Origin: Paenibacillus chondroitinus NBRC 15376
GTDB taxonomy: Bacteria; Bacillota; Bacilli; Paenibacillales; NBRC-103111
NCBI RefSeq assembly: GCF_004000765.1
Contig: NZ_BILW01000009.1
Coordinates: forward strand, 1 to 64,000
DNA length: 64,000 bases
Direction of reading: 5' to 3'
The position numbers and the translations under genes were made by a program. Under the pieces are notes generated by a model. That model did no database searches. It worked only from the letters and a program-made list of their open reading frames with translations, and was not told the origin of the DNA. Below are positions 8,037 through 15,918 of the stretch, piece after piece (position 1 is the first letter of the stretch; every line of letters begins with the position of its first letter).

Positions 8037-8524
8037 TGTAAATATCCGTTCTCCTTCATCTGCACACACCAACTCACATACGGATCTCCGTGCGGAGTCA
8101 GGTGAAACACTCTGGTTTGATCCCCCTGAAGGGATATCGTAATGGCAAGTCGCTCCGGCGGCAGAAGATCTTCAATCAGGCTTGACCATTCAATCAGGGT
8201 CACGCCGGTTCCATAGAAGTAGTCCTCCAACCCCAGCTCGTCCGCCTCCTCTTGGGAAATGCGGTACATATCCATATGGTAGAAAGGAAGCTTAGTTCCC
8301 TCATATTCTTTAATAATTGTAAAGGTTGGGGAATTAACATGTTCTTGAATGCCTATCGCCCTTGCAAACCCTTGCGAAAATCTCGTTTTGCCTGCACCCA
8401 AGTCACCGTCTAGCGTTAGGACGGAGCCAGGGATTAAACAGGCTGCCAGCAATTTCCCAAGTAGATCCGTGTCATCCTCATGGTGGGAGTAGTACGTAAA
8501 TGTGGATTGAGCCAGTGATCTCAT
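8033..8524 (-). CDS. tsaE: t6A biosynthesis ATPase TsaE
   Basis: TsaE is the small P-loop ATPase of the bacterial t6A machinery. From the ATG at 8524 it has 163 residues, with Walker A motif GDLGAGKT at residues 40-47 and the conserved HMDMYR and EW elements. The open frame extends to 8653, but a terminator and a promoter lie in that extension, so the shorter start is right; GGAAG precedes it. It heads the tsaE-tsaB-rimI-tsaD operon. Confidence 0.94.
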   Translation of the reverse strand: MRSLAQSTFTYYSHHEDDTDLLGKLLAACLIPGSVLTLDGDLGAGKTRFSQGFARAIGIQEHVNSPTFTIIKEYEGTKLPFYHMDMYRISQEEADELGLEDYFYGTGVTLIEWSSLIEDLLPPERLAITISLQGDQTRVFHLTPHGDPYVSWCVQMKENGYLQ

Positions 8525-8554
8525 CCCTTTCTTCCGATTGCGCTTGCTGCTCCT

Positions 8555-8584
8555 ATTATAGACTTCGCCAGTAGGCAACAGCAA
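8555..8584 (-). promoter_or_regulatory. promoter of the tsaEB-rimI-tsaD operon
   Basis: On the minus strand TTGCTG (8579-8584) and TATAAT (8555-8560) are 18 bases apart. The element lies between the terminator of the upstream spore gene and the tsaE start codon at 8524. Confidence 0.75.
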
Positions 8585-8592
8585 CCTGAAAT

Positions 8593-8625
8593 GAAAAAAA
8601 AGCCGGCCCCGCATCGGGGTCGGCT
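8593..8625 (-). terminator. terminator of the sspH unit
   Basis: A 10-base stem (8601-8610 with 8616-8625, one G-U pair) is followed on the minus strand by eight T residues. It separates sspH from tsaE. Confidence 0.9.
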
Positions 8626-8636
8626 TGCCATTTCCG

Positions 8637-8819
8637 TCAGTGAACCTCTTCAAGCTCTTGAACGGTCACTAATCGGGAATCGGCCGGGTTTTCTTCGGCA
8701 TGAACCTTAGCGAGCGCTTTGCTGGAGTCAACGCTGTCGATCCAGACGGGAACGCCGTTAAGTTCAACCGTAATCTTTTCATCAGCGGCTAAAATTTCCT
8801 GGGCGCGATGAAGGTTCAT
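8637..8819 (-). CDS. sspH: small acid-soluble spore protein H-type
   Basis: This 60-residue protein matches the H-type small acid-soluble spore proteins in length and pattern: an N-terminal MNLHRAQEIL segment, a central IDSVD, and a C-terminal VQELEEVH. Proteins of this family are made in the forespore and are minor components of the spore core. The start overlaps the stop of the upstream gene (ATGA), so the two are translationally coupled. A strong terminator follows. Expression under a forespore sigma factor is expected from the family; I could not identify the promoter with confidence. Confidence 0.85.
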   Translation of the reverse strand: MNLHRAQEILAADEKITVELNGVPVWIDSVDSSKALAKVHAEENPADSRLVTVQELEEVH

Positions 8820-9001
8820 GGCTCATCCAATACGGATTCTGGATGATCCATCGTATCCGTTGACGTGGACTCGATTAATCCGTTATGCATGGTGACGTTG
8901 CCGCCTCCCAAGCCCTCGTTAATCATTCGGTCAATATCCATAAAATGATCTTCTTGACCCTGATTACTTGTATCTTGGGTTGCATTTGAATCTTGTGCCA
9001 T
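8816..9001 (-). CDS. small acidic protein upstream of sspH, unknown
   Basis: This is a 61-residue acidic protein that I do not recognise. It is rich in Asp, Glu, Asn, Gln and Ser, with a short glycine run (GLGGG) and no hydrophobic segment. The ATG at 9001 is preferred: AAGGAGGG stands before it and overlaps the codons of the longer frame. Its stop overlaps the sspH start, which suggests co-expression in sporulating cells. A spore-associated role is inferred from this coupling only. Confidence 0.6.
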   Translation of the reverse strand: MAQDSNATQDTSNQGQEDHFMDIDRMINEGLGGGNVTMHNGLIESTSTDTMDHPESVLDEP

Positions 9002-9175
9002 CCGTGAATCCCTCCTTAGCATTAGCTTTGCCTATGACAAGCTAGTTGGCATTAAACTTGCATCATTAACGTACCCACTCCAGGAGCAAACCATTCTCTC
9101 AAATTACATCCGTATAAAGGAAAGAAATCAAGAGAATACTAGTACAATGAAGCTCATTTGGGGAGGAATCAAGCG

Positions 9176-10048
9176 ATGCATACGGTTTGGAAAGGCGCTA
9201 TCTCTTTCGGACTTGTACATGTGCCTGTGAAAATGTTTTCCGCTACAGAAGATAAAGACATCTCCATGCGATATATACATAAAACCTGCATAACCCCGCT
9301 AGCCTATGTACGCAAATGCCAGACTTGCGACAAGGAAGTAGAGTGGGATGAAATTACGAAAGGTTATGAATATGAACCGGGGCGATTCGTCCTTTTTGAA
9401 AAGGAAGAGTTGGAAACGATCTCAGGAGAAGCGAATAAGGAGATCAAAATTTTGGACTTCGTCAACTTGACGGATATCGATCCTGTTTATTTTCAAAAAA
9501 CGTACTATTTAGGACCTGGGGATACGGGTGCCGGCGCTTATAATTTACTGCTCGATTCGATGCGCCAAACCGGCAAAATCGGTATCGCCAAAGTTTCGAT
9601 CCGCTCCAAGAGCTCCCTGGCCGCGATTCGCGTCATTGAGAATTGCTTGGCGCTCGAAACCATTTTCTACCCCGACGAAATTCGTCCCATCTCGCAAGTT
9701 CCTAACTTGCCGGAGAAGGTAACCGTGAACGAGCGCGAGTTAGACATGGCCAAAATGCTGATCAGCCAGTTGTCTTCTCCTTTTGAACCGGAAAAATATA
9801 AAGATGAATATCGGGGACGATTGCTGGAAGCGATCGAGCACAAAATTGCGGGAGAAGAAGTGCAAGCCGCGCCTGCCCTGCAAAAAACGAGCGTTATCGA
9901 CCTTATGGCTGCTCTGCAAGCGAGTCTCGACGCCACCAAGTCCACCGATGACGGCAAAGTGACGTTGGAGCCTGATGCGACCGTTACGGAGGAAAAGAAA
10001 CCAAAAGCGAAACCTCGCGCCAAAAAAGCGAAGGAACCTGTCACTTAG
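9176..10048 (+). CDS. ku: non-homologous end joining protein Ku
   Basis: Ku forms a homodimeric ring on broken DNA ends and recruits LigD-type ligase. The 290-residue product begins MHTVWKGAISFGLVHVPVKM, the family signature, and has the Ku core to about residue 225. A basic, lysine- and proline-rich tail (KPKAKPRAKKAKE) follows, typical of tails that contact ligase and DNA. The ATG at 9176 has GGGGAGG before it, so the TTG at 9158 is rejected. A GTATA / GAATACTA pair 17 bases apart upstream (around 9110-9143) resembles a forespore sigma-G promoter, which fits known control of Bacillus ku, but this is weak. No ligD is adjacent. Confidence 0.96.
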   Translation: MHTVWKGAISFGLVHVPVKMFSATEDKDISMRYIHKTCITPLAYVRKCQTCDKEVEWDEITKGYEYEPGRFVLFEKEELETISGEANKEIKILDFVNLTDIDPVYFQKTYYLGPGDTGAGAYNLLLDSMRQTGKIGIAKVSIRSKSSLAAIRVIENCLALETIFYPDEIRPISQVPNLPEKVTVNERELDMAKMLISQLSSPFEPEKYKDEYRGRLLEAIEHKIAGEEVQAAPALQKTSVIDLMAALQASLDATKSTDDGKVTLEPDATVTEEKKPKAKPRAKKAKEPVT

Positions 10049-10060
10049 AGTCCACGAAAA

Positions 10061-10096
10061 AACCTGTCCGGTAATTGGTAACCGAACAGGTTTTTT
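10061..10096 (+). terminator. ku terminator
   Basis: An 11-base stem with one mismatch (10061-10071 with 10082-10092) is followed by a T run. It ends ku and marks the left edge of the AT-richer block. Confidence 0.9.
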
Positions 10097-10098
10097 CA

Positions 10099-10285
10099 TT
10101 ACGGTTTTACTTTGGCAATAACAGCATAAGTGACTGTTCTTGAAACGGCTGTAGGATTCCAGGCGGTAAGTACCCTCTGTCTTCAGCGGCAGAGTAATTA
10201 TCAAGCAAATACCCTTGCTGATTTCCTGAAAAATCCAAGAACCGCTAATAAGGTTGTAACCATTTCCGTTAATTGCGGTAGTCAG
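10099..10285 (-). pseudogene. decayed coding fragment, unknown
   Basis: Read on the minus strand, two neighbouring frames look like parts of one protein. One gives GNGYNLISGSW then LIITLPLKTEG; after a shift the other gives LTAWNPTAVSRTVTYAVIAK and a stop at 10099-10101. There is no start codon with a ribosome site. I do not recognise the family. It may be the C-terminal relic of a surface-type beta-sandwich domain, but this rests on feel alone. Confidence 0.3.
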
Positions 10286-10361
10286 GAAGCTATTTTTATC
10301 ACCTATTTTATGCTAATGCCTAATAATTAGCGTAAAATGGGCATGAGTCCAAACTTATTTC

Positions 10362-10406
10362 AAATAAATAAACATTAACCCGAAAATGGCTAATGTTTAT
10401 TTATTT
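10362..10406 (-). terminator. terminator of the sulfur operon
   Basis: A perfect 16-base AT-rich stem (10362-10377 with 10391-10406) lies just downstream of the last gene of the CstR-type operon. It ends in T-rich DNA in both directions and could stop transcripts on either strand. Confidence 0.8.
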
Positions 10407-10411
10407 ATTCT

Positions 10412-10798
10412 TTATTTAATTACCTTCCCCTTCCATGACAGAATTCCGCCCTGCAAATGAGATAGTTCATTAAAATCATTCTTTTTTAGAATTCTTGCTG
10501 CTTGTTTGCTCCTCATGCCACTCCGACAATATAGATATACATGCTTATTTTTTGGAATTTCGCCAACTCTTTGTTTCAACTTGGATAATGGAATATTGAT
10601 CGCACCAGGAATGTAGCCTTGCTTTACTTCGCCGGGTTCACGTACATCAATCAGAACGAAATCACACTTTCCATTCAATACTTCCTGAAACTGAGCTGGG
10701 GTTAGATTGTTTAGGCCTTTTAAGCTTGCAAACCTGGAATAAATAAACCAGACTAAAAACACGATGGCCACGAGATTTAAAATGGATGTATAATCCAT
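10412..10798 (-). CDS. membrane-anchored rhodanese-domain protein
   Basis: The protein has 128 residues: one N-terminal transmembrane helix (about residues 7-22), then a single rhodanese domain with active loop CRSGMRS and catalytic Cys91. Rhodaneses move sulfane sulfur through a cysteine persulfide. It is the last gene of the persulfide operon, 25 bases after cstR. The membrane anchor suggests that it handles sulfane sulfur at the membrane. The exact donor and acceptor are unknown. Confidence 0.85.
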   Translation of the reverse strand: MDYTSILNLVAIVFLVWFIYSRFASLKGLNNLTPAQFQEVLNGKCDFVLIDVREPGEVKQGYIPGAINIPLSKLKQRVGEIPKNKHVYLYCRSGMRSKQAARILKKNDFNELSHLQGGILSWKGKVIK

Positions 10799-10822
10799 AG
10801 ACTATCCTCTTTCCTGATTCTA

Positions 10823-11083
10823 TTACCGGCTTTTAACTAACAATTCAACGGCCTGTTTGACCATCTTGCCCGAATCTCTTCCAGCTTCTATTTCCTCTAG
10901 GATACACTGTTCCAAATTGACTGCAACAATATAGGCAATCGCTTTATCCGCGGCACTTCTGACAGCAGAAATTTGGCTTACAACATCCTTGCAATCCTGT
11001 TCTTCCTCCATCATTTTTAAGACTCCTCGGATTTGACCTTCCACACGTTTTAATCTCTTTTTTACATCATCATCGTATTTCAT
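10823..11083 (-). CDS. cstR: CstR-type persulfide-sensing repressor
   Basis: This 86-residue protein belongs to the CsoR/DUF156 helical repressors. Cysteines fall at positions 31 and 60, the same numbering as the two reactive cysteines of Staphylococcus CstR. Residue 56, where copper-sensing CsoR proteins have a ligand histidine, is Asn. This points to persulfide sensing instead of Cu(I) sensing. The ATG at 11083 follows AAGGAGG; the longer frame from 11146 runs through the operator and is rejected. A perfect 18-base operator-like palindrome lies just upstream (11101-11118), so autoregulation is likely. It is known in B. subtilis context as the YrkD type. Confidence 0.9.
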   Translation of the reverse strand: MKYDDDVKKRLKRVEGQIRGVLKMMEEEQDCKDVVSQISAVRSAADKAIAYIVAVNLEQCILEEIEAGRDSGKMVKQAVELLVKSR

Positions 11084-11100
11084 ATTCTGCCTCCTTTCTT

Positions 11101-11118
11101 TATACCTATATAGGTATA
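11101..11118. promoter_or_regulatory. CstR-type operator A
   Basis: This is a perfect 18-base palindrome of the form TATACCTAT-ATAGGTATA, 18 bases upstream of the cstR start. CsoR/CstR repressors bind dyads with ATACC...GGTAT arms. Two related dyads stand before the first gene of the operon. Confidence 0.8.
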
Positions 11119-11170
11119 TTATTGCTGATGTAACCACCAAAAACAATAAGGAGACCAGAGAATTGAAAAG

Positions 11171-11653
11171 TTAAATAAACAGATTTACTTTAGCATCAGC
11201 AGCATCTCCCAAATATGCGGCGACACCCGCATATTCAATGCCTTCCAACAGCTCTTCTTGCTGTAAACCGAGCAAGTCCATTGTCATCGTACAAGCAACC
11301 AATTTAACACCTTGTTCTTGAGCTAATTCAATTAATTGTGGCAGGGATAAAGCATTATGCTTTTTCATTACATGTTTAATCATTTTTGGTCCCATGCCAC
11401 CGAAATTCATTTTGGAAATTCCAAGTTTTTCAGCTCCGCGTGGCATCATTTTTCCAAATATCCTCTCCAGGAATCCCTTTTTCACCGAGACTTTTTGATC
11501 TTTACGAAGTACGTTCAGTCCCCAAAAGGTCATGAAAATCGTGACTTCATGATCATAGGCGGCAGCGCCATTTGCGATAATAAATGCGGCAATCGCTTTA
11601 TCTAGCTCTCCGCTAAAAAGAACAATTGTTGTTTTCTCTTTATTGTCTCCCAT
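11171..11653 (-). CDS. DsrE/DsrF-like sulfur carrier protein
   Basis: The protein has 160 residues and a DsrE/DsrF-like fold pattern: an N-terminal strand TTIVLFSGELDKA, a middle FMTFWGL, and a conserved cysteine (Cys121) in the LVACTMTM motif. Such proteins accept sulfane sulfur as a cysteine persulfide and work with TusA and rhodanese partners, both adjacent here. It resembles B. subtilis YrkE. The ATG at 11653 follows GGAGG by 11 bases; a TTG at 11671 lies within the ribosome site and is less likely. Confidence 0.85.
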   Translation of the reverse strand: MGDNKEKTTIVLFSGELDKAIAAFIIANGAAAYDHEVTIFMTFWGLNVLRKDQKVSVKKGFLERIFGKMMPRGAEKLGISKMNFGGMGPKMIKHVMKKHNALSLPQLIELAQEQGVKLVACTMTMDLLGLQQEELLEGIEYAGVAAYLGDAADAKVNLFI

Positions 11654-11682
11654 GGTTCCCACATCCTCCAATTGTACTTAGG

Positions 11683-11910
11683 TTATGATCCCTTTTTCAC
11701 TATAAATGTGAAAGTCCCTTTTTCTTCTTTTACATCAATGAGTTCGTGTTTCGTCTGATTGACCCAAGCATGGAAATCTTTCATCGACCCTTTGTCCGTC
11801 GTTTGCAATTCCATGATCTGTCCTGGCTCCAAAGAATCAATCCCTTTTTTGGCTCTAACAATCGGCAGTGGACATGCCAACCCCTTCGCGTCAACAACCA
11901 AATCTACCAT
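11683..11910 (-). CDS. TusA-family sulfur carrier
   Basis: This 75-residue protein contains the TusA signature GLACPLP with the sulfur-carrying Cys13. TusA proteins bind sulfur as a persulfide and pass it on. The ATG at 11910 has GAGGAGG eight bases before it, so the longer frame to 11934 is rejected. It matches the YrkI type and lies between the DsrE-like gene and the TusA-rhodanese gene of the same operon. Confidence 0.88.
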   Translation of the reverse strand: MVDLVVDAKGLACPLPIVRAKKGIDSLEPGQIMELQTTDKGSMKDFHAWVNQTKHELIDVKEEKGTFTFIVKKGS

Positions 11911-11940
11911 TCTAAACTCCTCCTCAGAATTCAAATAAAA

Positions 11941-12513
11941 TTAGTCATTTTCTACAAAATGTCCCCATTGCGACATACCGGGCGATATATTCTTAACACT
12001 CTTAAACCCTCGTTCTGTTAGCATTTGGCATGCCAAATCACTGCGGTTTCCTGTACGGCATACAACGTAATAGTCCTTGTTTGGGTCAAGCTGCGTCATC
12101 TTTTCTTCCAGTTCTCCTAAAGGAAGTGATATAGCCCCTGGAATACGTCCGAAAGCATATTCTGCCGGCTCCCTGACATCAAGGATATTGAGTTTTTCTC
12201 CAGCATTTATTCTAGCCAGTAACTCATCATTGGTTGCGGTATGAGGAAATTTCATGTCCGCTTTGGTTCCGGATGCTTCAGCTTTGCGGATGAAATGACG
12301 ATAAATGCCGTTATCCTCTTTTAACCCAACGTATTGGTGTCCCGTTCGGCTTGCCCAGCCCTTTAGGTCAGCCACCGAGCCTTTATCCGTCGCACGCACT
12401 TCCAATACTTCGCCATAATTCATCTCATCTATTGCCTTTTTGGTACGAACCACTGGTAGTGGACAAGCAAGTCCTTCACACTCCAGCGTACGATCTGCAT
12501 GCAATGCTGTCAT
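11941..12513 (-). CDS. TusA-rhodanese fusion sulfurtransferase
   Basis: The 190-residue protein joins a TusA domain (residues 1-75, CPLP with Cys17) to a rhodanese domain (about 92-188, active loop CRTGNRS with Cys152). This is the YrkF arrangement. In Staphylococcus CstA, rhodanese, TusA and DsrE parts are in one chain; here the DsrE part is a separate gene two places downstream. It would relay persulfide sulfur from low-molecular-weight persulfides to the dioxygenase. GGAGG precedes the ATG. Confidence 0.9.
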   Translation of the reverse strand: MTALHADRTLECEGLACPLPVVRTKKAIDEMNYGEVLEVRATDKGSVADLKGWASRTGHQYVGLKEDNGIYRHFIRKAEASGTKADMKFPHTATNDELLARINAGEKLNILDVREPAEYAFGRIPGAISLPLGELEEKMTQLDPNKDYYVVCRTGNRSDLACQMLTERGFKSVKNISPGMSQWGHFVEND

Positions 12514-12549
12514 AGGTTATAGACCTCCATTATTCTTATTTGAATTTGG

Positions 12550-12870
12550 TTATTTTCCGTAAACCACTTCGCCAGACCATTGGGACATGCCACCAGACAT
12601 ATTTACAACGTGATAGCCCATAGAAGATAAATAATCACAAGCTATTCCGCTTCGATTACCGCTTCGGCAAACAATGATTGTTTCTTGTTTTGGCTCTATT
12701 TCATTAAGCGCTCGAGCGATTTGGCCGAGAGGAATATGTTTGGCGCCGTATATATGTCCGGATTCCCATTCGTCGTGCTCCCGAACATCAAGGATGGTTA
12801 CATTCTCTTTATGTTTGATTCGCTCTAAAACTTCATGTGGCAGCAGTTCTTTATAGGTTTTATTAGACAC
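12550..12870 (-). CDS. single-domain rhodanese
   Basis: This is a 106-residue cytoplasmic rhodanese with active loop CRSGNRS (Cys68) and the usual ILDVRE and GGMSQWS elements. It starts with GTG at 12870, 7 bases after GGAGG. It is one of four rhodanese domains in the operon. The likely role is moving sulfane sulfur between thiols; specificity cannot be told from sequence. Confidence 0.9.
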   Translation of the reverse strand: MSNKTYKELLPHEVLERIKHKENVTILDVREHDEWESGHIYGAKHIPLGQIARALNEIEPKQETIIVCRSGNRSGIACDYLSSMGYHVVNMSGGMSQWSGEVVYGK

Positions 12871-12888
12871 TTGGTTTCCTCCAAATAT

Positions 12889-14043
12889 TTATTTTGTAGT
12901 GTCATCATGAACGGCACAACGGTTTGGTCCAATCTCCATTTCTCGCTGTTCTTCCATTGTCGGACGAATTCTCCCCATGTTCGTTTGGCGTATTTCTTGA
13001 TAGGCATTCGGTTGCGGCGGCAGATTTTCCGAAACGGTGCGTCTAAATGCGGATTCGTCGTGTATGTTCAGACCAGGATTTTCTTTATACAAATCACCTA
13101 AACGTGCGGCAACTTGCCCTCTATCACCTAATTCAGCAATTGTACCAAAGTGGGCAGGAAGCACGATTAGATCGTCAGATAGATGCTTATACCGCTCATA
13201 CAATGTCGTTCTGAGGTCAGCCACCCAATCCTCTGCTTTCCCGGCCAAGTCAGGGCGGCCAATTGATTTCACGAATAAAATGTCTCCGGATAGCAAATAT
13301 TGATTATCAATAAGAAGAGATGTGCTTCCAATCGTATGGCCGGGGGAATAAATAGGCTGGATGTTAATTTCTGTTCCCCCAATGACAAGCTGGCTGTGTT
13401 CTTCAAGTTTTTCATAATGAAACACAACTTCTGTCGCATCCTTAGGCGGAAGCCAGTAAGTTCCTCCAGTTTTCTCAGCTAATTGCCGGCCACCTGAAAT
13501 ATGATCGGCATGAAGGTGAGTATCCAGGGTATGTTTAATGACGGCCTGATTTTCTTTGGCAAAATCCTCGAATACCTCGGTCATCCGTACCGCATCAATA
13601 ACGGCGGCTTCCCCGTCAGAAATCACCATATAAGACAGACATCCTTTGCCTAACCGTACAAATTGATACAGTGCACCTCCATCATTCAAATCGGCTATTT
13701 TCACCGGCTCAAGATGCTCACTCCATGACTTCATGCCGCCAATCAGATATGAAATAGATTGTTTTCCGTTTTCGACCAACTGTTCAGCTACAAACTTCGA
13801 TGAACCCTCCTTCGCGCAAACAACTACAACTTCTTGGCCATCCGGTATTTGATCGAGAATCTCGTCTACGCCTTCCAGAAGTTCAAAATATGGCGCGTTG
13901 AGAATACTAACTTTCTCGCCTTCAATTTTCCAGTCGTTGAAATCACTTTGACTCCGAACATCTAAAATAAAAATCGGGATATGGTTCAAAATCATTCTAG
14001 CTAACTTAGCGACATTCATTCCTTGTATCTGTTTTTCATTCAT
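12889..14043 (-). CDS. rhodanese-persulfide dioxygenase fusion (CstB/YrkH-like)
   Basis: The 384-residue protein has an N-terminal rhodanese domain with Cys76, then a metallo-beta-lactamase domain of the ETHE1/persulfide dioxygenase group. The HxHxDH motif is H176, H178, D180, H181, with further ligands H236, D254 and H298. It should oxidise glutathione-like or bacillithiol persulfide to sulfite, and the rhodanese part may deliver or use the persulfide. Domain order is rhodanese first, unlike Staphylococcus CstB where the dioxygenase comes first. It is second in the operon after the sulfite-type exporter. Confidence 0.9.
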   Translation of the reverse strand: MNEKQIQGMNVAKLARMILNHIPIFILDVRSQSDFNDWKIEGEKVSILNAPYFELLEGVDEILDQIPDGQEVVVVCAKEGSSKFVAEQLVENGKQSISYLIGGMKSWSEHLEPVKIADLNDGGALYQFVRLGKGCLSYMVISDGEAAVIDAVRMTEVFEDFAKENQAVIKHTLDTHLHADHISGGRQLAEKTGGTYWLPPKDATEVVFHYEKLEEHSQLVIGGTEINIQPIYSPGHTIGSTSLLIDNQYLLSGDILFVKSIGRPDLAGKAEDWVADLRTTLYERYKHLSDDLIVLPAHFGTIAELGDRGQVAARLGDLYKENPGLNIHDESAFRRTVSENLPPQPNAYQEIRQTNMGRIRPTMEEQREMEIGPNRCAVHDDTTK

Positions 14044-14079
14044 GTATAGTTCCCTCCAGAGATAAAAGGTTAGATGATT

Positions 14080-14859
14080 TTAAAGAAATATTGACAACCA
14101 AATTTTTATGACAGTTGCCGTTATCAATACAGCCAGAATCCACTGAAGCATCTTTGTGTTGATTTTTTTACTCAGCTTTGCACCAATAGGTGATGCAATC
14201 GTACTTGCAATAACAAGCACAATGGATGGAACCAAAAGCATATGTCCACCTAGCAGCTTTCCTGTCGTAGATCCAATGGAAGATATGAAAGTTATGGCTA
14301 GGGATGATGCGATAGCAACTCTAGTCGGGATTTTAAGGACGACCAGCATTACTGGTACCGTTATAAATGCACCCGCCGCGCCTACGACCCCTGATAACGT
14401 CCCGATGATTAACGCTAAAATAGCCGCTAGAGATTTATTAAATGTAACTTTGCTTACCTCTTCGACATCTTTGCCTCTCTTAGGCAAAAACATCAAAATG
14501 GCGGCAATCAATGCCAAAATAGCATAAACTAGATTGATCAATGAACTTGATAATGTGTTGGATACAAAGCTCCCCATAAAGCTGCCAATGATAATTGAAA
14601 CCCCCATGTAAAGCACTAAGGGTTTATTTAATAGTCCCCCTTTTCGATACACAAGCATCCCCATTAAGCTCGCGAAGAACACCTGAATTGCACTGATTGC
14701 AGATACTTCCTGTGGGGTAAAAGCAGCAAATCCTAATGCCACTGGTATAAATAACAACATCGGATAGTTAATAATAGAACCGCCGATTCCCACCATTCCT
14801 GAAATAAACGAGCCCAAAAATCCAATAGTAAAAATGGTTATGATCCATGCTAAATCCAT
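14080..14859 (-). CDS. TauE/SafE-family sulfite/organosulfur exporter
   Basis: This 259-residue protein has about seven or eight membrane helices and the glycine-rich [13 protein letters not shown] and [13 protein letters not shown] repeats of the TSUP (TauE/SafE) family. In sulfide operons it is expected to export sulfite made by the persulfide dioxygenase. The ATG at 14859, with AAAGG upstream, is preferred to the one at 14883, which has no ribosome site. It is the first gene of the operon and follows two CstR-type operators. Confidence 0.9.
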   Translation of the reverse strand: MDLAWIITIFTIGFLGSFISGMVGIGGSIINYPMLLFIPVALGFAAFTPQEVSAISAIQVFFASLMGMLVYRKGGLLNKPLVLYMGVSIIIGSFMGSFVSNTLSSSLINLVYAILALIAAILMFLPKRGKDVEEVSKVTFNKSLAAILALIIGTLSGVVGAAGAFITVPVMLVVLKIPTRVAIASSLAITFISSIGSTTGKLLGGHMLLVPSIVLVIASTIASPIGAKLSKKINTKMLQWILAVLITATVIKIWLSIFL

Positions 14860-14897
14860 AAAGCACAGCCTTTCCGTGTTCATTAGACCACGCTCGC

Positions 14898-14919
14898 TAT
14901 ATACCTATGGGGGTATATA
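14898..14919. promoter_or_regulatory. CstR-type operator B
   Basis: The dyad has arms TATATACC (14898-14905) and GGTATATA (14912-14919). It lies in the leader, about 40 bases before the tauE-like start codon. A second repressor dimer bound here could block elongation or a minor promoter. Confidence 0.7.
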
Positions 14920-14996
14920 AAATAGCAAAAAAAATTTCTCTTCCTTTTGCCTTTTTAGCTTCGAGAATTCCTTTTTACACCACCTTTTATTTTACG

Positions 14997-15014
14997 TATA
15001 CCCGTATGGGTATA
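14997..15014. promoter_or_regulatory. CstR-type operator C
   Basis: The dyad ATACCC-GTAT-GGGTAT, extended to 18 bases, starts 6 bases downstream of the -10 element and so covers the transcription start. This is a classic position for a repressor. Confidence 0.8.
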
Positions 15015-15019
15015 TTGAT

Positions 15020-15048
15020 ACTATATTAAAGATTTTTATTTACGTCAA
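15020..15048 (-). promoter_or_regulatory. promoter of the persulfide operon
   Basis: On the minus strand TTGACG (15043-15048) and TATAGT (15020-15025) are 17 bases apart. Operator C lies directly downstream. The promoter would drive tauE-like through cstR and the last rhodanese. In the rest of 14860-15283 I see only the operators and the 15217-15262 terminator. Confidence 0.85.
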
Positions 15049-15216
15049 CCCCCTGAAATTACAAACTCAAATTCAGTCATTATTAGACTGAGAAAGGGCA
15101 TCATAATAGCACCTATTGTTGCGGGAACAACTCTTTATTGTTCAGGGAATGCTTTGCTTGCTGTTTAGGGGGATACCGAATTGCAAGCTTGATAGTAAGT
15201 CTGAAACAAAATTGTT

Positions 15217-15262
15217 AAAAACAGAAGAAAAACTCAGGATCTGAGTTTTCCTTCTGTTTTTT
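15217..15262. terminator. bidirectional terminator
   Basis: A stem of about 20 bases (15217-15237 with 15241-15261, one mismatch) has A runs on the left and T runs on the right. It ends the DUF2512 gene on the minus strand and could also act on the plus strand. Confidence 0.85.
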
Positions 15263-15283
15263 ATTTCATAGGTCCTTGTTAAA

Positions 15284-15658
15284 TTAGTTATCACTAAAAC
15301 TATGTCGATCAAGTCTTCCCCTGTCCTTCTGAAAATAGCTATGCATAAAGAACTCAATGATGCCAAAAACCAAAGCAACTATCGCCACATTCATAAAGTT
15401 TATGGACCAATCAAAGAAGTATCTCTCTACCAGCCAAAAGAAAATAAAGGCCAGTCCTACATCTGCTAAAGTAGCGACCCCATTGTTGGTAACTCTTAAA
15501 AACAATTGGTCAATTGCAACATATGACATAAGTGAAAACGCATAAGTGGCAAAGAACGCCTCTAAAAATGTGGCTTGCGTTAAATACATCAATAGAGGGA
15601 TTATAAAAACTCCATTTAGTAGTAACTTCAAAAACATTTTCCCAAGCATTCGCAGCAT
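15284..15658 (-). CDS. DUF2512/YndM-like membrane protein
   Basis: This is a 124-residue protein with four predicted membrane helices and a short polar tail. The pattern of helices and the segment NNGVATLADVGLAF fit the DUF2512 (YndM) family of Bacillota, whose function is unknown. GAAGG lies 8 bases before the ATG. It is transcribed away from the ligase gene and is not part of the sulfur operon, since a terminator and a promoter lie between them. Confidence 0.75.
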   Translation of the reverse strand: MLRMLGKMFLKLLLNGVFIIPLLMYLTQATFLEAFFATYAFSLMSYVAIDQLFLRVTNNGVATLADVGLAFIFFWLVERYFFDWSINFMNVAIVALVFGIIEFFMHSYFQKDRGRLDRHSFSDN

Positions 15659-15918
15659 TTTCTTTGCCTTCCTTCACCAAGAATGTACTTCTATTTCTTA
15701 GCATTGCCTTTTACCGCCGAAATATTAGTTGGTAATATGCGTATATTTGTGAAGTCGATGATACTAAGGGGCATTCGAATTTTGAATACGGAGTGTCGGG
15801 AAGCCGTAAAATCATATATCTTATTAATTGGGGGTATAAATGGAATAGGCATTCTCATTTTTCTTTACTTAAATGCCCAAACTAATGATAAGTAGTTAGT
15901 GAAGGAGAACAAATAAAA

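Noticed and set aside
10823..11083. Copper-sensing CsoR for the operon regulator
   Set aside because: The ligand histidine position is Asn, only Cys31 and Cys60 are present, and the operon encodes sulfur-transfer proteins and no copper pump or chaperone.
15683..15895. Small plus-strand frame with a hydrophobic C-terminal part before the ligase gene
   Set aside because: No ribosome site at any of its starts; it lies in the divergent promoter region. A real small membrane peptide cannot be excluded, but evidence is too weak.
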